A stretch of DNA of 64,000 nucleotides, from NCBI GenBank assembly GCA_965263365.1, contig OZ253672.1:1798001-1862000 (forward strand). The letters run 5' to 3'. This document shows positions 46,024-54,638 of this stretch, piece by piece. A model generated the notes under the pieces. That model was given only the letters and a program-made list of their open reading frames with translations, searched no databases and was not told the origin of the DNA. This stretch comes from CANMUM01 sp965263365 (GTDB lineage: Bacteria; Pseudomonadota; Alphaproteobacteria; Rhodobacterales; Rhodobacteraceae). Position 1 is the first letter of the stretch. Each line of letters begins with the position of its first letter. A program made the position numbers and the translations under genes.

Positions 46024-46748
46024 TGACATTTTCTGGAAAAACTTATTGGCTCATTGGCGCGAGCGAAGGCTTGGGAGAAGCTCTGTCCTTTAAACTGGAT
46101 GCAGAGGGCACAAGATTAATTTTGTCAGCGCGCTCTCTAGAAAAACTCGAAAAGTGCGCGCGACAACTCAATCATGCAAGTGTACTTTCATTTGATGTCA
46201 CAGATCCTGAAGCTGTTAGGCAAGCGTGCGAAGTGGTTGGGGACGTGGACGGTATTGTCTATCTGGCTGGCTATTATGAACCTATGAATGCGCGCGATTG
46301 GCGGCAAGATGAGCTTCGAAAAATGTTTGAGGTCAATTTATTTGGTGCTTGTGAATTGCTTTCACATATTGCACCTAAGTTCGCGAAGAGAGAATGCGGG
46401 CATATCGTGCTTATTGGTTCGCTTTCAGCTTATCGCGGTTTGCCCGCAGCGATCGGATATGGAGCAAGCAAAGCGGCTTTGTTGCATATTGGTGAGAATC
46501 TGATGATGGATTTAAAGAATTGCAATGTAAAGGTACAGGTCATCAATCCAGGGTTTATTGCAACCCGCCTTACCGACAAGAACAATTTTAATATGCCACA
46601 AATTCAGACATCAGAGGTTGCCGCAGATCAAGTTTTACGCGCCATGAAGTCTAATCGATTGGTCAGCGCTTTCCCCGCACCTTTCAAATTTTTATTCACA
46701 CTGAGCCATTTCATACCAAGGCGTCTGTTTGCGCGATTGTTTGGTTAA
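46023..46748 (+). CDS. SDR oxidoreductase, last gene of the RpoE-controlled operon
   Basis: A 241-residue classical SDR. It has IGASEGLGEAL as the cofactor loop, YLAGYYEP, catalytic Ser in LIGSLSAYRG and YGASKAA as YxxxK. It probably modifies a lipid intermediate in the operon's pathway. It is the seventh gene of a fully overlapping operon that begins at 40621. No obvious terminator follows. Confidence 0.87.
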   Translation: MTFSGKTYWLIGASEGLGEALSFKLDAEGTRLILSARSLEKLEKCARQLNHASVLSFDVTDPEAVRQACEVVGDVDGIVYLAGYYEPMNARDWRQDELRKMFEVNLFGACELLSHIAPKFAKRECGHIVLIGSLSAYRGLPAAIGYGASKAALLHIGENLMMDLKNCNVKVQVINPGFIATRLTDKNNFNMPQIQTSEVAADQVLRAMKSNRLVSAFPAPFKFLFTLSHFIPRRLFARLFG

Positions 46749-47257
46749 TGGGCCGGCAAGGCCAATTCTGACTAGAATCTGAATCATAGATTTGCGTGGT
46801 TAGATTGTGCGCTAGGTTTTGCAAATCAGTGAGTAATTGGTTGCTAACTTACTATAAAGTTGACTGAGTTTTAAAGTGGCATTGATGCAGATAATTTGTG
46901 AATTTGTTAATCCATCAAGACGAATTTTTATAGCGAGCAAATGCCTCAAAAGCAGCTCAATTCTCTCTACTCGTCTAAAATGTAAATATGAATTTTCGTA
47001 TAGTTTGTGAGCATATTAAAAAGTTTCATAAGGCCTGAAAGGGTGATTTGACCAAGCGCAGCTTTGTATGAACACAACTTGTCCGTCACGATTTCAGTCG
47101 ATTTTCCGCAACGCGACAGAGGTTTCTTAAGTATTTCAAGGGCTACTCAGAGGTCTCTCTTCTTGGCAATGTCACAAAACCGTGCCTTCAAAATTGACCA
47201 CACTCCTGGCCAAATGGAATTTACCGTTAACCCCTTTAACATGTTCTAAAAACCATC
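46749..47257. other. 509-bp intergenic region
   Basis: No convincing gene is visible. Around 46918-46940 the sequence AATTTTTATAGCGAG resembles the left part of the 63-bp repeat at 50282, so a very degenerate copy may be present. The rest is unassigned. Confidence 0.4.
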
Positions 47258-50083
47258 CTATTGTCCAAATCCGACTTCCAAGCCATTGTCTATTAAGTGC
47301 TGGATTGGTGAAAAATCATTCACTTCCGTGCCGTAGAGATCAAGCTCTTTCAAAGCTGTCAGGTTTTGCAAGGGCGTGAGGTCACTCACTTGCGTGCCCG
47401 AGAGATATAGACTTTTCAAAGCTGTCAGGTTTTGCAAGGGCGTGAGGTCACTCACTTGCGTGCCGTAGAGATATAGACTTTTCAAAGCTGTGAGGTTCTG
47501 CAAGGGCGCGAGGTCGCTCACTTGCGTGCCCGAGAGATATAGACTTTTCAAAGCTGTCAGGTTTTGCAAGGGCGTGAGGTCACTCACTTGCGTGCCATCG
47601 AGATTAAGAGTTTCCAAAGCGGTGAGGTTCTGCAAAGGTGTGAGTTCGCGAACTTGCGTTTGTAAAAGAGTTAACTCTTTCAATGCAGTGAGGTTCTGCA
47701 AGGGCGTAAGATCACTGATGACATGCACCTCGTCGAGATCAAGCCTTTCCAAAGCTGTGAGGTTCTGCAAGGACGTGAGGTCGCTAATTGGCGTGGCCTG
47801 AAGGTATATATTTTTCAAAGCTGTGAGGTTCTGCAAGGGCGCAAGGTCACTAACTTGTGTTTGTGAAAGATCAAGCTCTTTCAAAGCTGTGAGGTTCTGC
47901 AAGGACGTGAGGTCGCTAATTGGCGTGGCCTGAAGGTATATATTTTTCAAAGCTGTGAGGTTCTGCAAGGGCGCAAGGTCACTAACTTGTGTTTGTGAAA
48001 GATCAAGCTCTTTCAAAGCTGTGAGGTTCTGCAGGGGCGCGAGGTCACTCACTGGCTGGCTCCAAAGATAGAGCCCCTCCAAAGCAGTGAGGTTCTGCAA
48101 GGGCGTGAGGTCGCTCACTTGCGTGCCCGAGAGATTAAGCTCTGTACATTGCGTCGCCGCGCATTCGTTGATTTTTGCGAGTACTTCGTTGTCATCGCTG
48201 GCCGTCTCTACATTGTTTTTAAATCCGCTGACTTCCAAGCCATTGTCGATTAAGTGCTGGATTGGTGAAAGATCATTCACTTGTGTCCCGCCGAGATCAA
48301 GCTCTTTCAAAGCCTTGAGGTTCTGCAAGGGCGAAAGATCACTCACTTGCGTGCCCGAGAGATCAAGAGTTTCCAAAGCGGTGAGGTTCTGCAAGGGCGA
48401 AAGGTCACTCACTTGCGTGACGTTGAGATTAAGCCATTCCAAAGCGGTGAGGTTTTGCAAGGGCGAAAGGTCGGCAACGCGCGTATTTGGAAGATAAAGT
48501 ATTTCCAAAGCGGTGAGGTTCTGCAAGGGCGAAAGATCACTCACTTGCGTGTCCCTGAGATCAAGCACTTTCAAAGCTGTGAGGTTCCGCAAGGGTGAAA
48601 GATCACTCACTTGCGTGCCCTCGAGATCAAGCCATTCCAAAGCTGTGAAGTTCTGCAAGGGCGAAAGGTCACTCACTTGCGTGCCCTCGAGATCAAGCCA
48701 TTCCAAAGCGGTGAGGTTTTGCAAGGGCGCGAGGTCACTAACTTGCGTGCCGTAGAGATTAAGCTCTTTCAAAGCCTTGAGGTTCTGCAAGGGCGTAAGG
48801 TCGCTCACTGGCTGGCCCCAAAGATAGAGCCTTTCCAAAGCGGTGAGGTTCTGCAAGGGCGAAAGTTCGCTAACTTGCGTTTGTGAAAGATCAAGCCATT
48901 CCAAAGCGGTGAGGTTTTGCAAGGGAAAAATATCAGATAAATTTTCATTGCCACTAAAATCAAGATCAACGAGACTATCAAGATTGGATAAGGGTGAAAT
49001 ATCTGCGACATGATTACCTGATAAGCCAAGCGTTCTGAGCTTTTGCATATTGGCTGCGAACGAAATATCCGATACTTCGCTATAGTTCATAGCCAGCGCG
49101 CGTAAATCCGTGAGGTATTGAAGCGGCCAATAATCGCGAACCGAGGTATAAGAAAGTCTGAGCGAGCGCAACTTGGTGAGATCACGTAAAGGGAGCAGAT
49201 CGGAAATCTCAGTGTCACCAATATCAAGAGACCAGAGATTTGTCATTTTGGAAAGCGGCTCAAAATTAGTGACACCCGTACCTGAGAGCAGAAGCTCTCC
49301 AAGTTTCTCAGGATAGGAAATACGATGAAGATCATAAAAATCAAGCTCAGACAGATCAAGGCGATCCCCTTCAAAGCTCGCCAATTCTCTCAACGTCAAT
49401 TCGTCAAATTCATCGAGATCATATTGCACCACATAGTCCGCACCATCCGAGCAATAAATGTCATCAGGAATTTTTTCATGCGCCAAAAGAAGCCGATCAC
49501 GGCCGCCATTCTCAAATTGTTCTTTGTTGGTAATGCCCGAGACGATCGCATACCAGCCATTTGAGGATAAAAAGGCGCGCTCTTCCGAACTATATAAACG
49601 GATATAACGGCTAAAAAATCTCACTTCAGCGGGGTGCTGACGCGAAGCCAGGACAATATAGCATTGGCCATTCTCCAGTTGATATGCGCCCCTTTTGGAA
49701 TTTGCGCCTGCAAGAATTTCGCCCGTATCAACTTCACGCTGGGCGATGCTAACGTCGCAGCCACCCGGCGATAAGGCATCTTGATGCACCCATCCTCCGC
49801 GATACTCGAATTCGGATGATTTTACGTATTGGATTTCAAAATAGATATAGCCATCATCATTTTTAAGGTGACGCAACAATTCTACAGATTGGCCATTATA
49901 GATTTGGTCGGCAGTGTCAAAATTCTTGGCACTTGGTCCAACACGAACATTTGTATACTCAGACTGAGCATTGCAAATCATAGCTTCTGAGGTGCTCTGT
50001 AAATTCGGCAAGACCTCTTCAGCACTGATTGAACATGCCAAAGCAAAGGCAATGACGACAGCAAATTTTCGTAAATTAAACAT
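47258..50083 (-). CDS. Secreted leucine-rich-repeat protein with SH3-like domain
   Basis: A 941-residue exported protein. A signal peptide (about 1-21) is followed by an SH3b-like region (about 40-110: NVRVGPSA and GGWVHQDAL), then a cysteine-containing middle domain to about 230. LRRs fill about 240-935, with 22-residue units of the LxxLxxLxLxxTxVxDLxPLxNL type seen in internalins. The repeat array has two blocks, each ending in SPIQHLIDNGLEV, separated by a short CAATQCTELNLSGTQV cap, as if the module was duplicated. Likely a surface or periplasmic binding protein; partner unknown. It stands alone. Confidence 0.9.
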   Translation of the reverse strand: MFNLRKFAVVIAFALACSISAEEVLPNLQSTSEAMICNAQSEYTNVRVGPSAKNFDTADQIYNGQSVELLRHLKNDDGYIYFEIQYVKSSEFEYRGGWVHQDALSPGGCDVSIAQREVDTGEILAGANSKRGAYQLENGQCYIVLASRQHPAEVRFFSRYIRLYSSEERAFLSSNGWYAIVSGITNKEQFENGGRDRLLLAHEKIPDDIYCSDGADYVVQYDLDEFDELTLRELASFEGDRLDLSELDFYDLHRISYPEKLGELLLSGTGVTNFEPLSKMTNLWSLDIGDTEISDLLPLRDLTKLRSLRLSYTSVRDYWPLQYLTDLRALAMNYSEVSDISFAANMQKLRTLGLSGNHVADISPLSNLDSLVDLDFSGNENLSDIFPLQNLTALEWLDLSQTQVSELSPLQNLTALERLYLWGQPVSDLTPLQNLKALKELNLYGTQVSDLAPLQNLTALEWLDLEGTQVSDLSPLQNFTALEWLDLEGTQVSDLSPLRNLTALKVLDLRDTQVSDLSPLQNLTALEILYLPNTRVADLSPLQNLTALEWLNLNVTQVSDLSPLQNLTALETLDLSGTQVSDLSPLQNLKALKELDLGGTQVNDLSPIQHLIDNGLEVSGFKNNVETASDDNEVLAKINECAATQCTELNLSGTQVSDLTPLQNLTALEGLYLWSQPVSDLAPLQNLTALKELDLSQTQVSDLAPLQNLTALKNIYLQATPISDLTSLQNLTALKELDLSQTQVSDLAPLQNLTALKNIYLQATPISDLTSLQNLTALERLDLDEVHVISDLTPLQNLTALKELTLLQTQVRELTPLQNLTALETLNLDGTQVSDLTPLQNLTALKSLYLSGTQVSDLAPLQNLTALKSLYLYGTQVSDLTPLQNLTALKSLYLSGTQVSDLTPLQNLTALKELDLYGTEVNDFSPIQHLIDNGLEVGFGQ
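47751..48014 (-). repeat. Exact 132-bp tandem duplication inside the LRR gene
   Basis: Bases 47751-47882 and 47883-48014 are identical as read by eye: each encodes two 22-residue LRR units (44 residues). Such recent duplications point to ongoing copy-number change in the array, and make the region prone to misassembly. Confidence 0.85.
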
Positions 50084-50281
50084 TTAACCCCTTCCTATAT
50101 ATCCCAAACCTTAAAATAATACGCTAATGATAATAGGTTCTTGATCTACAAGCAAGCGCGCAAGTCATCACCAAAAGTTCGACCAGATTAACGTAAGGGC
50201 TCTTGGCTGCAACAGCACCTAAAAACGCGAAAAGGATTCAAAAAACTCCATGAATGATCGCTTGTCAATTGGCATACTCCC

Positions 50282-50344
50282 TGTGCCGCATAAAGCGAGC
50301 TTGCGCGATTTTTATAGACGAGTAAGAATTCGTCTGACAGCACC
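50282..50344 (+). repeat. 63-bp repeat, copy 1
   Basis: Begins TGTGC and ends GCACC. The inner 29 bp hold AGACGAGTAAGAATTCGTCT followed by GACAGCACC. It lies upstream of the methyltransferase pseudogene and is inverted relative to copy 2. Confidence 0.65.
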
Positions 50345-50365
50345 AAAAAATAGGGGCGATTTCTT

Positions 50366-50944
50366 ATGGATTATGAAGAACTATGCACCATTCAAGATAA
50401 AATACTAGGACAAACAAACGCCGTGAACCTTTTGCAAAGTGGTGATCAAACGGTATCTAAATTTATCGGAGGAATTGTTGAAATAACTCAGCCAAAAATA
50501 GTATTAGAGTTGGGGAGAGGGATTGGGTTAACAACCCTTCACATGCTCAAAAGCCTCCCCAAAAATGGACGTCTTATTTCGATCGAAAATGATATTGGGC
50601 TTTTCAACGAGGCTCCGAACCTTATTGGTAAGTGTTCGAATTTAGAGTTATTACATGCAGATGGCGAACAATTTCTTGAACAAGCTTCACACGAAGGCGC
50701 TAAATTCGATTTAATTTTTGCCGATGCCTGACCAGAAAAATACAACTCTCTTGAAATGACTTTGGATATCCTTTCGCTTGGAAGATATTACATAATTGAT
50801 GACATGAAGCCGCAAAGTAATTGGCCAGATGGTCATGCAAAATTAGCCGAAAAATTACTGTCCGATTTGGCCTCTAGAGAAGATCTTGATTTTTCTTTTT
50901 TAGATATAGGGATTGGAATTGGAAGGAAGTGCATAAATGTTTGA
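50366..50944 (+). pseudogene. SAM-dependent methyltransferase interrupted by a TGA
   Basis: Reads as a class I methyltransferase of about 190 residues. VLELGRGIGLTTLHML (motif I) and LIFADA precede a TGA at 50729-50731, where related proteins have a Trp, and PEKYNSL, then YYIIDDMKPQ, continue in the same frame to 50944. A single-base change (TGG to TGA) would explain it. The gene is bounded by two inverted copies of a 63-bp repeat. It is probably inactive; a truncated product is possible. The start at 50366 has an AGGGG upstream. Confidence 0.8.
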
Positions 50945-50948
50945 TTTT

Positions 50949-51011
50949 GGTGCTGTCAGACTAATTCTAACTCGTCTGACAATACCGATTCGAAACCACT
51001 CGCCAAGCACA
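50949..51011 (-). repeat. 63-bp repeat, copy 2 (inverted)
   Basis: Reverse complement of copy 1: 27 of 29 inner bases match, with TGTGC at the same distance (34 bases). Its outer end lies within the transposase remnant at 50998, so that end may be a chance match. Confidence 0.6.
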
Positions 51012-51137
51012 GGCCACAATCAACTGCTGGATCAAAGATTATTAACTTATCCGCCCGCATCAAGGCCTCGGCATACATCCCCCAGCACCTGAAACTACGG
51101 CTCTAAATTGGATCAAACAATGGAGGCTTGACAGGAA
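50998..51137 (+). mobile_element. Transposase 3'-end remnant
   Basis: Resembles the 3' end of the transposase remnant at 11339-11490. Both read, in one frame, as an INCW(V/I)K segment, an IR(A/P)HQ motif, a PETT motif and a W or WIKQ end, and both finish in GGATCAAACA- or GGACCAAACA-like DNA followed by GGGGCTTGA or GGAGGCTTGA. One in-frame stop lies inside. Only the C-terminal portion remains. Confidence 0.65.
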
Positions 51138-51142
51138 CAATT

Positions 51143-51206
51143 TGTGCGTATAATGGCTTTGTGCAATTGAGAATAAGAGGCCGGCTTAAATCCGTCTGAC
51201 GGCACA
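51143..51206 (+). repeat. 63-bp repeat, copy 3 (degenerate)
   Basis: Begins TGTGC, ends GCACA and contains CCGTCTGACGGCACA, but the central part has drifted. It lies just upstream of the glycosyltransferase gene at 51255. Confidence 0.5.
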
Positions 51207-51254
51207 GTTCGAGGTCTGCAGGGTATGTATGACAACTGTACATAAAGGGGTGAT

Positions 51255-52049
51255 ATGCAACTTATATTTCAAACTCGGTTTTCTTACCTAGGCTTGAGTG
51301 GTTGGAAGTCCGAGGAATCTCGCGATCATAAGCAATTATTTTCCAAAGAAAGAATGGAAACTCGGTTTCATTTTTTTGAAAATATGACGCTTCCTAGTTT
51401 GAAGGCGCAGACCGACGATGATTTTCACTACCACATATTATCTTCGAAACTAATGCCGAAAGTCTTTCAAGACCGGCTTGTTGATGTGGTGGTATCGGCA
51501 CTTGGACAAGAGCGTGTGCGAATTGGTTTTGAAGCTCCTGCAAAAGCCGGAAATTATTTTCGAAAATATGTATGGCCAATTACCAATAAGGACCCAATGA
51601 GTGCACAATCAGTTCTTGATGATGATGATGCTCTTGCAATTGATTTTGCTCAAAAATGTAAACAAGTATCTTTGAGTAGCATCAATCGATTCGATACTGC
51701 GCAAAAATATATTATTTTGTCCTATCCAAGAGGATTTCAATATTACCATAACGCTTCAGGAGACAAAAAATTTGCCCCACATCACGAACGATGGATTAAC
51801 CTTGGACTGACATGGGTTTCATCTAGTCCCGCTCCTCGAAAAAATGTACTTCTGACAAAACATAAGGTTGTAAATCGTCACCATCCAGTTGCGACTTTTT
51901 ATGGTCAAACCCCAATGTACATACGAACTGTGCATTCCCATAATGATTCTCGGAAACCAAATGCGAACGTTGGATCACGTGGACAAATGATAAAACTAGG
52001 CGAGAACGATCTTAGTCGATTTCCGTTTATGAAAAACCTCGTTGCTTAA
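51255..52049 (+). CDS. Putative rhamnosyltransferase-family glycosyltransferase
   Basis: A 264-residue protein resembling the Rhamno_transf family (PF11316). The N-terminus has QTRFSYLGLSGW; SLKAQTDDDFHYHILSS is followed by LDDDDALAIDFAQ, which provides the acidic DDD-type metal site of GT-A enzymes. ERWINLGL and HPVATFY lie downstream. GGGG upstream of the ATG supports the start. It would transfer a sugar, perhaps rhamnose, to a surface glycan. It is flanked by copies 3 and 4 of the repeat. The acceptor is unknown. Confidence 0.75.
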   Translation: MQLIFQTRFSYLGLSGWKSEESRDHKQLFSKERMETRFHFFENMTLPSLKAQTDDDFHYHILSSKLMPKVFQDRLVDVVVSALGQERVRIGFEAPAKAGNYFRKYVWPITNKDPMSAQSVLDDDDALAIDFAQKCKQVSLSSINRFDTAQKYIILSYPRGFQYYHNASGDKKFAPHHERWINLGLTWVSSSPAPRKNVLLTKHKVVNRHHPVATFYGQTPMYIRTVHSHNDSRKPNANVGSRGQMIKLGENDLSRFPFMKNLVA

Positions 52050-52179
52050 TTGTAATCCGATGGTTTTAAAAGATGTGTCCTGCCCGATAAACTTTTTGGC
52101 TAGTGGTTGGCTAGGAATGTTTGCAGATAATGATTGGTGGGAGCTAAACAACCAATCGCTTGCCTGTAGACGGAATTTT

Positions 52180-52243
52180 TGTGCATAATATCTGCCACGC
52201 AAAATAAATTTCAGAGACGAGTTAGAATTCATCTAACAGCATC
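52180..52243 (+). repeat. 63-bp repeat, copy 4
   Basis: Begins TGTGC, with AGACGAGTTAGAATTCATCT and AACAGCATC at the end, and 25 of 29 inner bases shared with copy 1. The stretch 52050-52445 holds nothing else that I can support. Confidence 0.6.
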
Positions 52244-52445
52244 ATTTTTTGAAAAAAATAGCTTGATTGACTTGTTCGACAGGTTTTTTGCCGGAAAATT
52301 AAAAATCTAATTTTTATGCACTTATACTCAAAGAAATTTACCATCATAAGTATAAATTTGGACGCACGCGTGATGGTAAAATCGCAAGATATTGAATGCA
52401 AATTTTTTAGAGAAAATAAGAATCCAGCCCAAAGCCTTGTTTTAA

Positions 52446-52522
52446 TGGTACCACCTCCCCGGCTTGAACGGGGGACCTCCTGATCCACAATCAGGCGCTC
52501 TAACCAACTGAGCTAAGGCGGC
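52446..52522 (-). tRNA. tRNA-His (GTG)
   Basis: A 77-nt tRNA on the minus strand, including an encoded 3' CCA. The anticodon arm has CCTGA-TTGTGGA-TCAGG (anticodon GTG) and the T arm contains GTTCAAG. The acceptor stem GCCGCCT pairs with AGGTGGT. The base before G1 is T, so the G-1 normally found in tRNA-His is not encoded and the discriminator is A73. This is the known alphaproteobacterial form, in which histidyl-tRNA synthetase does not need G-1. Confidence 0.95.
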
Positions 52523-52644
52523 ACTTCGAGATCAGATAAAACACCTGAGTGCTGATTGCAAGAGTATTAAAGCGGATCAAATATCAAAATATGCTTGTCA
52601 ATTTACTTAAATTCGTGAAAAGAACTGACTTAGAGAGGTGAAAT

Positions 52645-52827
52645 ATGAAAAACGAACACAGCGACATCGAAGCAGATTTGCAGATTGGTCCTACCGATCG
52701 CGGTATGGTCAGATTTATCGTGTCGACACCCAAGGGTATTTTCAACCTAGAATTTGACCCTGAAGAAGCGATACAAATAGCTGAAGAAATTCAAGCCGCT
52801 AGCTCAAAAGCAACAAAGATAAAATAA
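52645..52827 (+). CDS. Small conserved protein (DUF6324-like)
   Basis: A 60-residue acidic protein with the segment DLQIGPTDRGMVRFIVSTP followed by an acidic FDPEEAIQIAEEI helix. This pattern resembles small rhodobacterial conserved proteins named DUF6324, an assignment I make from memory. GAGAGG lies upstream of the start. Function unknown. Confidence 0.7.
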   Translation: MKNEHSDIEADLQIGPTDRGMVRFIVSTPKGIFNLEFDPEEAIQIAEEIQAASSKATKIK

Positions 52828-52879
52828 AAACTATGCACCTTTGTGTTGGATTTACAAATAATTTCACTTATATTCTTTT

Positions 52880-53037
52880 CGCGCGTGCTGGACTTCTCGC
52901 GATGGTCCAATCCTAGTGGCCTTATTTTTCTTGAAGGGAGCTAGCTCTGACTTGAATCTTGGTTCTCGATATCTGGCGCCCACCTGGTTGTCCAGGCTCT
53001 CAAGGATTACCCACCAAATCGGTTTTCTGGCCGCGCA
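52880..53037 (+). ncRNA. ssrS: Probable 6S RNA
   Basis: A noncoding stretch of about 158 nt, ending 17 bases before the cyclo-ligase gene (53055). The ends form a closing stem: GCGCGTGCTGG at 52881-52891 pairs with CTGGCCGCGC at 53027-53036, with one bulged T. 6S RNA lies directly upstream of the 5-formyltetrahydrofolate cyclo-ligase gene in many proteobacteria, at about this length. The central bubble was not modelled. Confidence 0.65.
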
Positions 53038-53054
53038 CAATTTAAGTTTAATTG

Positions 53055-53663
53055 ATGACTGAGAAATTTGATATATCCTTCTTAAAAAAAGAAGCTCGCA
53101 CTCTGGCCTTTGCGCGTCGAAAAGCTGCGTTTGAAGCAAGCTCAGTTGAACAAACTGAGTCGGTTAAAAAAGTTGTTCTTGAACTCGCGAAATCGCATGA
53201 TGCGATCTCAATCTATATGCCAATTCGTACCGAATTCGATCCTCTGCCATCAATGCATGCGCTCCATGAGGCGCAAAAGCATGTGGCAATCCCTGTCGTG
53301 ATGGGTGAGAAGCGCCCGCTAAATATGGTGAAGTGGACCCCTGAACTCGAATTGATAAAAGGTGAGTTTGGCGCCCTGATACCAAGAGTGGCGGAAAATT
53401 TGACGCCCACACTCGTAATCGCACCTCTCGTCGCCTATGATGCTATTGGAACAAGATTGGGTTATGGTGGCGGTTTTTATGATCGTACGATCGAAAAATT
53501 ACGCACAAGTGGGGATTGCGCTTATTGGGGTCTTGCCTATTCAAACCAGTTCAGCGCGATAAATCTGCCGCGCGAAAAAACAGATATAAAGTTAGATGGA
53601 ATTATAACAGAAAAAGAATTTTATAGATTTTTCAAACCCAAAGCATCGAATTCTATTGTGTAG
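53055..53663 (+). CDS. 5-formyltetrahydrofolate cyclo-ligase
   Basis: A 202-residue cyclo-ligase (YgfA/MTHFS family) that converts 5-formyl-THF to 5,10-methenyl-THF with ATP. Visible motifs are the basic N-terminal region KEARTLAFARRKAAF, YMPIRTEFDPLP, the phosphate-binding PLVAYDAIGTRLGYGGGFYDRT, and a final LDGIITE. The ATG at 53055 is chosen; a TTG one codon upstream is in frame. It follows the probable 6S RNA, the classical arrangement. Confidence 0.9.
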   Translation: MTEKFDISFLKKEARTLAFARRKAAFEASSVEQTESVKKVVLELAKSHDAISIYMPIRTEFDPLPSMHALHEAQKHVAIPVVMGEKRPLNMVKWTPELELIKGEFGALIPRVAENLTPTLVIAPLVAYDAIGTRLGYGGGFYDRTIEKLRTSGDCAYWGLAYSNQFSAINLPREKTDIKLDGIITEKEFYRFFKPKASNSIV

Positions 53664-53694
53664 TTCATGATCCAGAGAACCTTGTGAATCACAA

Positions 53695-54618
53695 ATGATA
53701 AAGCCGTGGCAAAACATTCCCGCACAAGCGCTTGAAGCGCTCGAAAACATATACACACTTCTTAATTTTGAAGAACAACAAATGTTATACTACTTTGGCG
53801 CGCAAACCATTGGAAAAGGTGCGATTGTTGATCTTGGATGCCATCTGGGTGGATCGTCCGCGCGACTTGCGCTTGGCGCTTCCTCTCGGCATAAAAATCC
53901 GAAGCTCCACATATATGACAGATTCGAGGTTAAATATCCTTTAGAAAAATTGCTGGATCGCGTTCCTCAATATTTGCACGAAATTGCAACTTGCGAAAAT
54001 ACTCTCCCACTCGTGACGGCTATGCTGCAAAAAAATCCAGCAAATTTTATTATCCATAAGGGAGAATTTATGGAACTCAATTGGTCGAAAGAACCGGTTG
54101 AATTGCTATTTGTCGATATTGGTAAAAATCTTCGCACACTAGACCACGTAACGAAACAATTTTATCCACATTTAATACCCAATATTTCAATTATTATTCA
54201 CCAAGACTATCAGTATATTTGGAACCCTTGGATCGCTGTTCACTGCGAACTTTGGGCGGATAAATTTCAATATATAGATCATACCGAAAGCGAGAGTGTG
54301 ATATTTAGGCTTTCAACTTCGATATCGCACGAAGAAATCAAGGCCCGCCAGATGACGAACCTCAGCGATTCTGAGCTTTGGGGCTTATTTGAACAGGCTA
54401 GACAGAGATTCGCGCATACAAGTATTCGCCTAAGGCTTGATCAAATGTACGAGAAAATCAAAAACGCACCATTTCCACGCCGAACCATTGGCAAGAAATT
54501 TATTTCACTAAAAGAAAAACGCTATACTGCTAACGAAGCCGAGCAGCTAAGGAAGGCGCAAACAACAAGTGGAATTAGCGCGAGAAGACGAGCCAAACGT
54601 GAGGCCTCCCAAAATTAA
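53695..54618 (+). CDS. Methyltransferase-like protein
   Basis: A 307-residue protein with an N-terminal class I SAM-binding fold: AIVDLGCHLGGSSARLAL corresponds to motif I, and ELLFVDIGKNLRTLDHV and IPNISIIIHQDYQY fall where motifs II-IV lie in macrocin-O-methyltransferase-like or cephalosporin-hydroxylase-like proteins. The C-terminal third is basic and probably helical (RRRAKREASQN at the end). A methyl transfer to a surface sugar is possible but no substrate is suggested by the neighbours. Confidence 0.65.
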   Translation: MIKPWQNIPAQALEALENIYTLLNFEEQQMLYYFGAQTIGKGAIVDLGCHLGGSSARLALGASSRHKNPKLHIYDRFEVKYPLEKLLDRVPQYLHEIATCENTLPLVTAMLQKNPANFIIHKGEFMELNWSKEPVELLFVDIGKNLRTLDHVTKQFYPHLIPNISIIIHQDYQYIWNPWIAVHCELWADKFQYIDHTESESVIFRLSTSISHEEIKARQMTNLSDSELWGLFEQARQRFAHTSIRLRLDQMYEKIKNAPFPRRTIGKKFISLKEKRYTANEAEQLRKAQTTSGISARRRAKREASQN

Positions 54619-54638
54619 AAGCGCGCTTACCTCGAATA

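Noticed and set aside
47490..48886. Plus-strand frames with repeated VRFCKG.RSLTCVP units
   Set aside because: They are the antisense of the LRR repeats; the periodicity comes from the LRR units on the minus strand.
47340..48950. CRISPR-like regularly spaced repeats
   Set aside because: The 66-bp period equals 22 codons of the LRR, the 'spacers' vary only at LRR-variable positions, and the array is in a coding frame.
50729..50731. Selenocysteine read-through of the TGA
   Set aside because: Homologues have Trp and not Cys at this position, and I saw no SECIS-like hairpin just after it.
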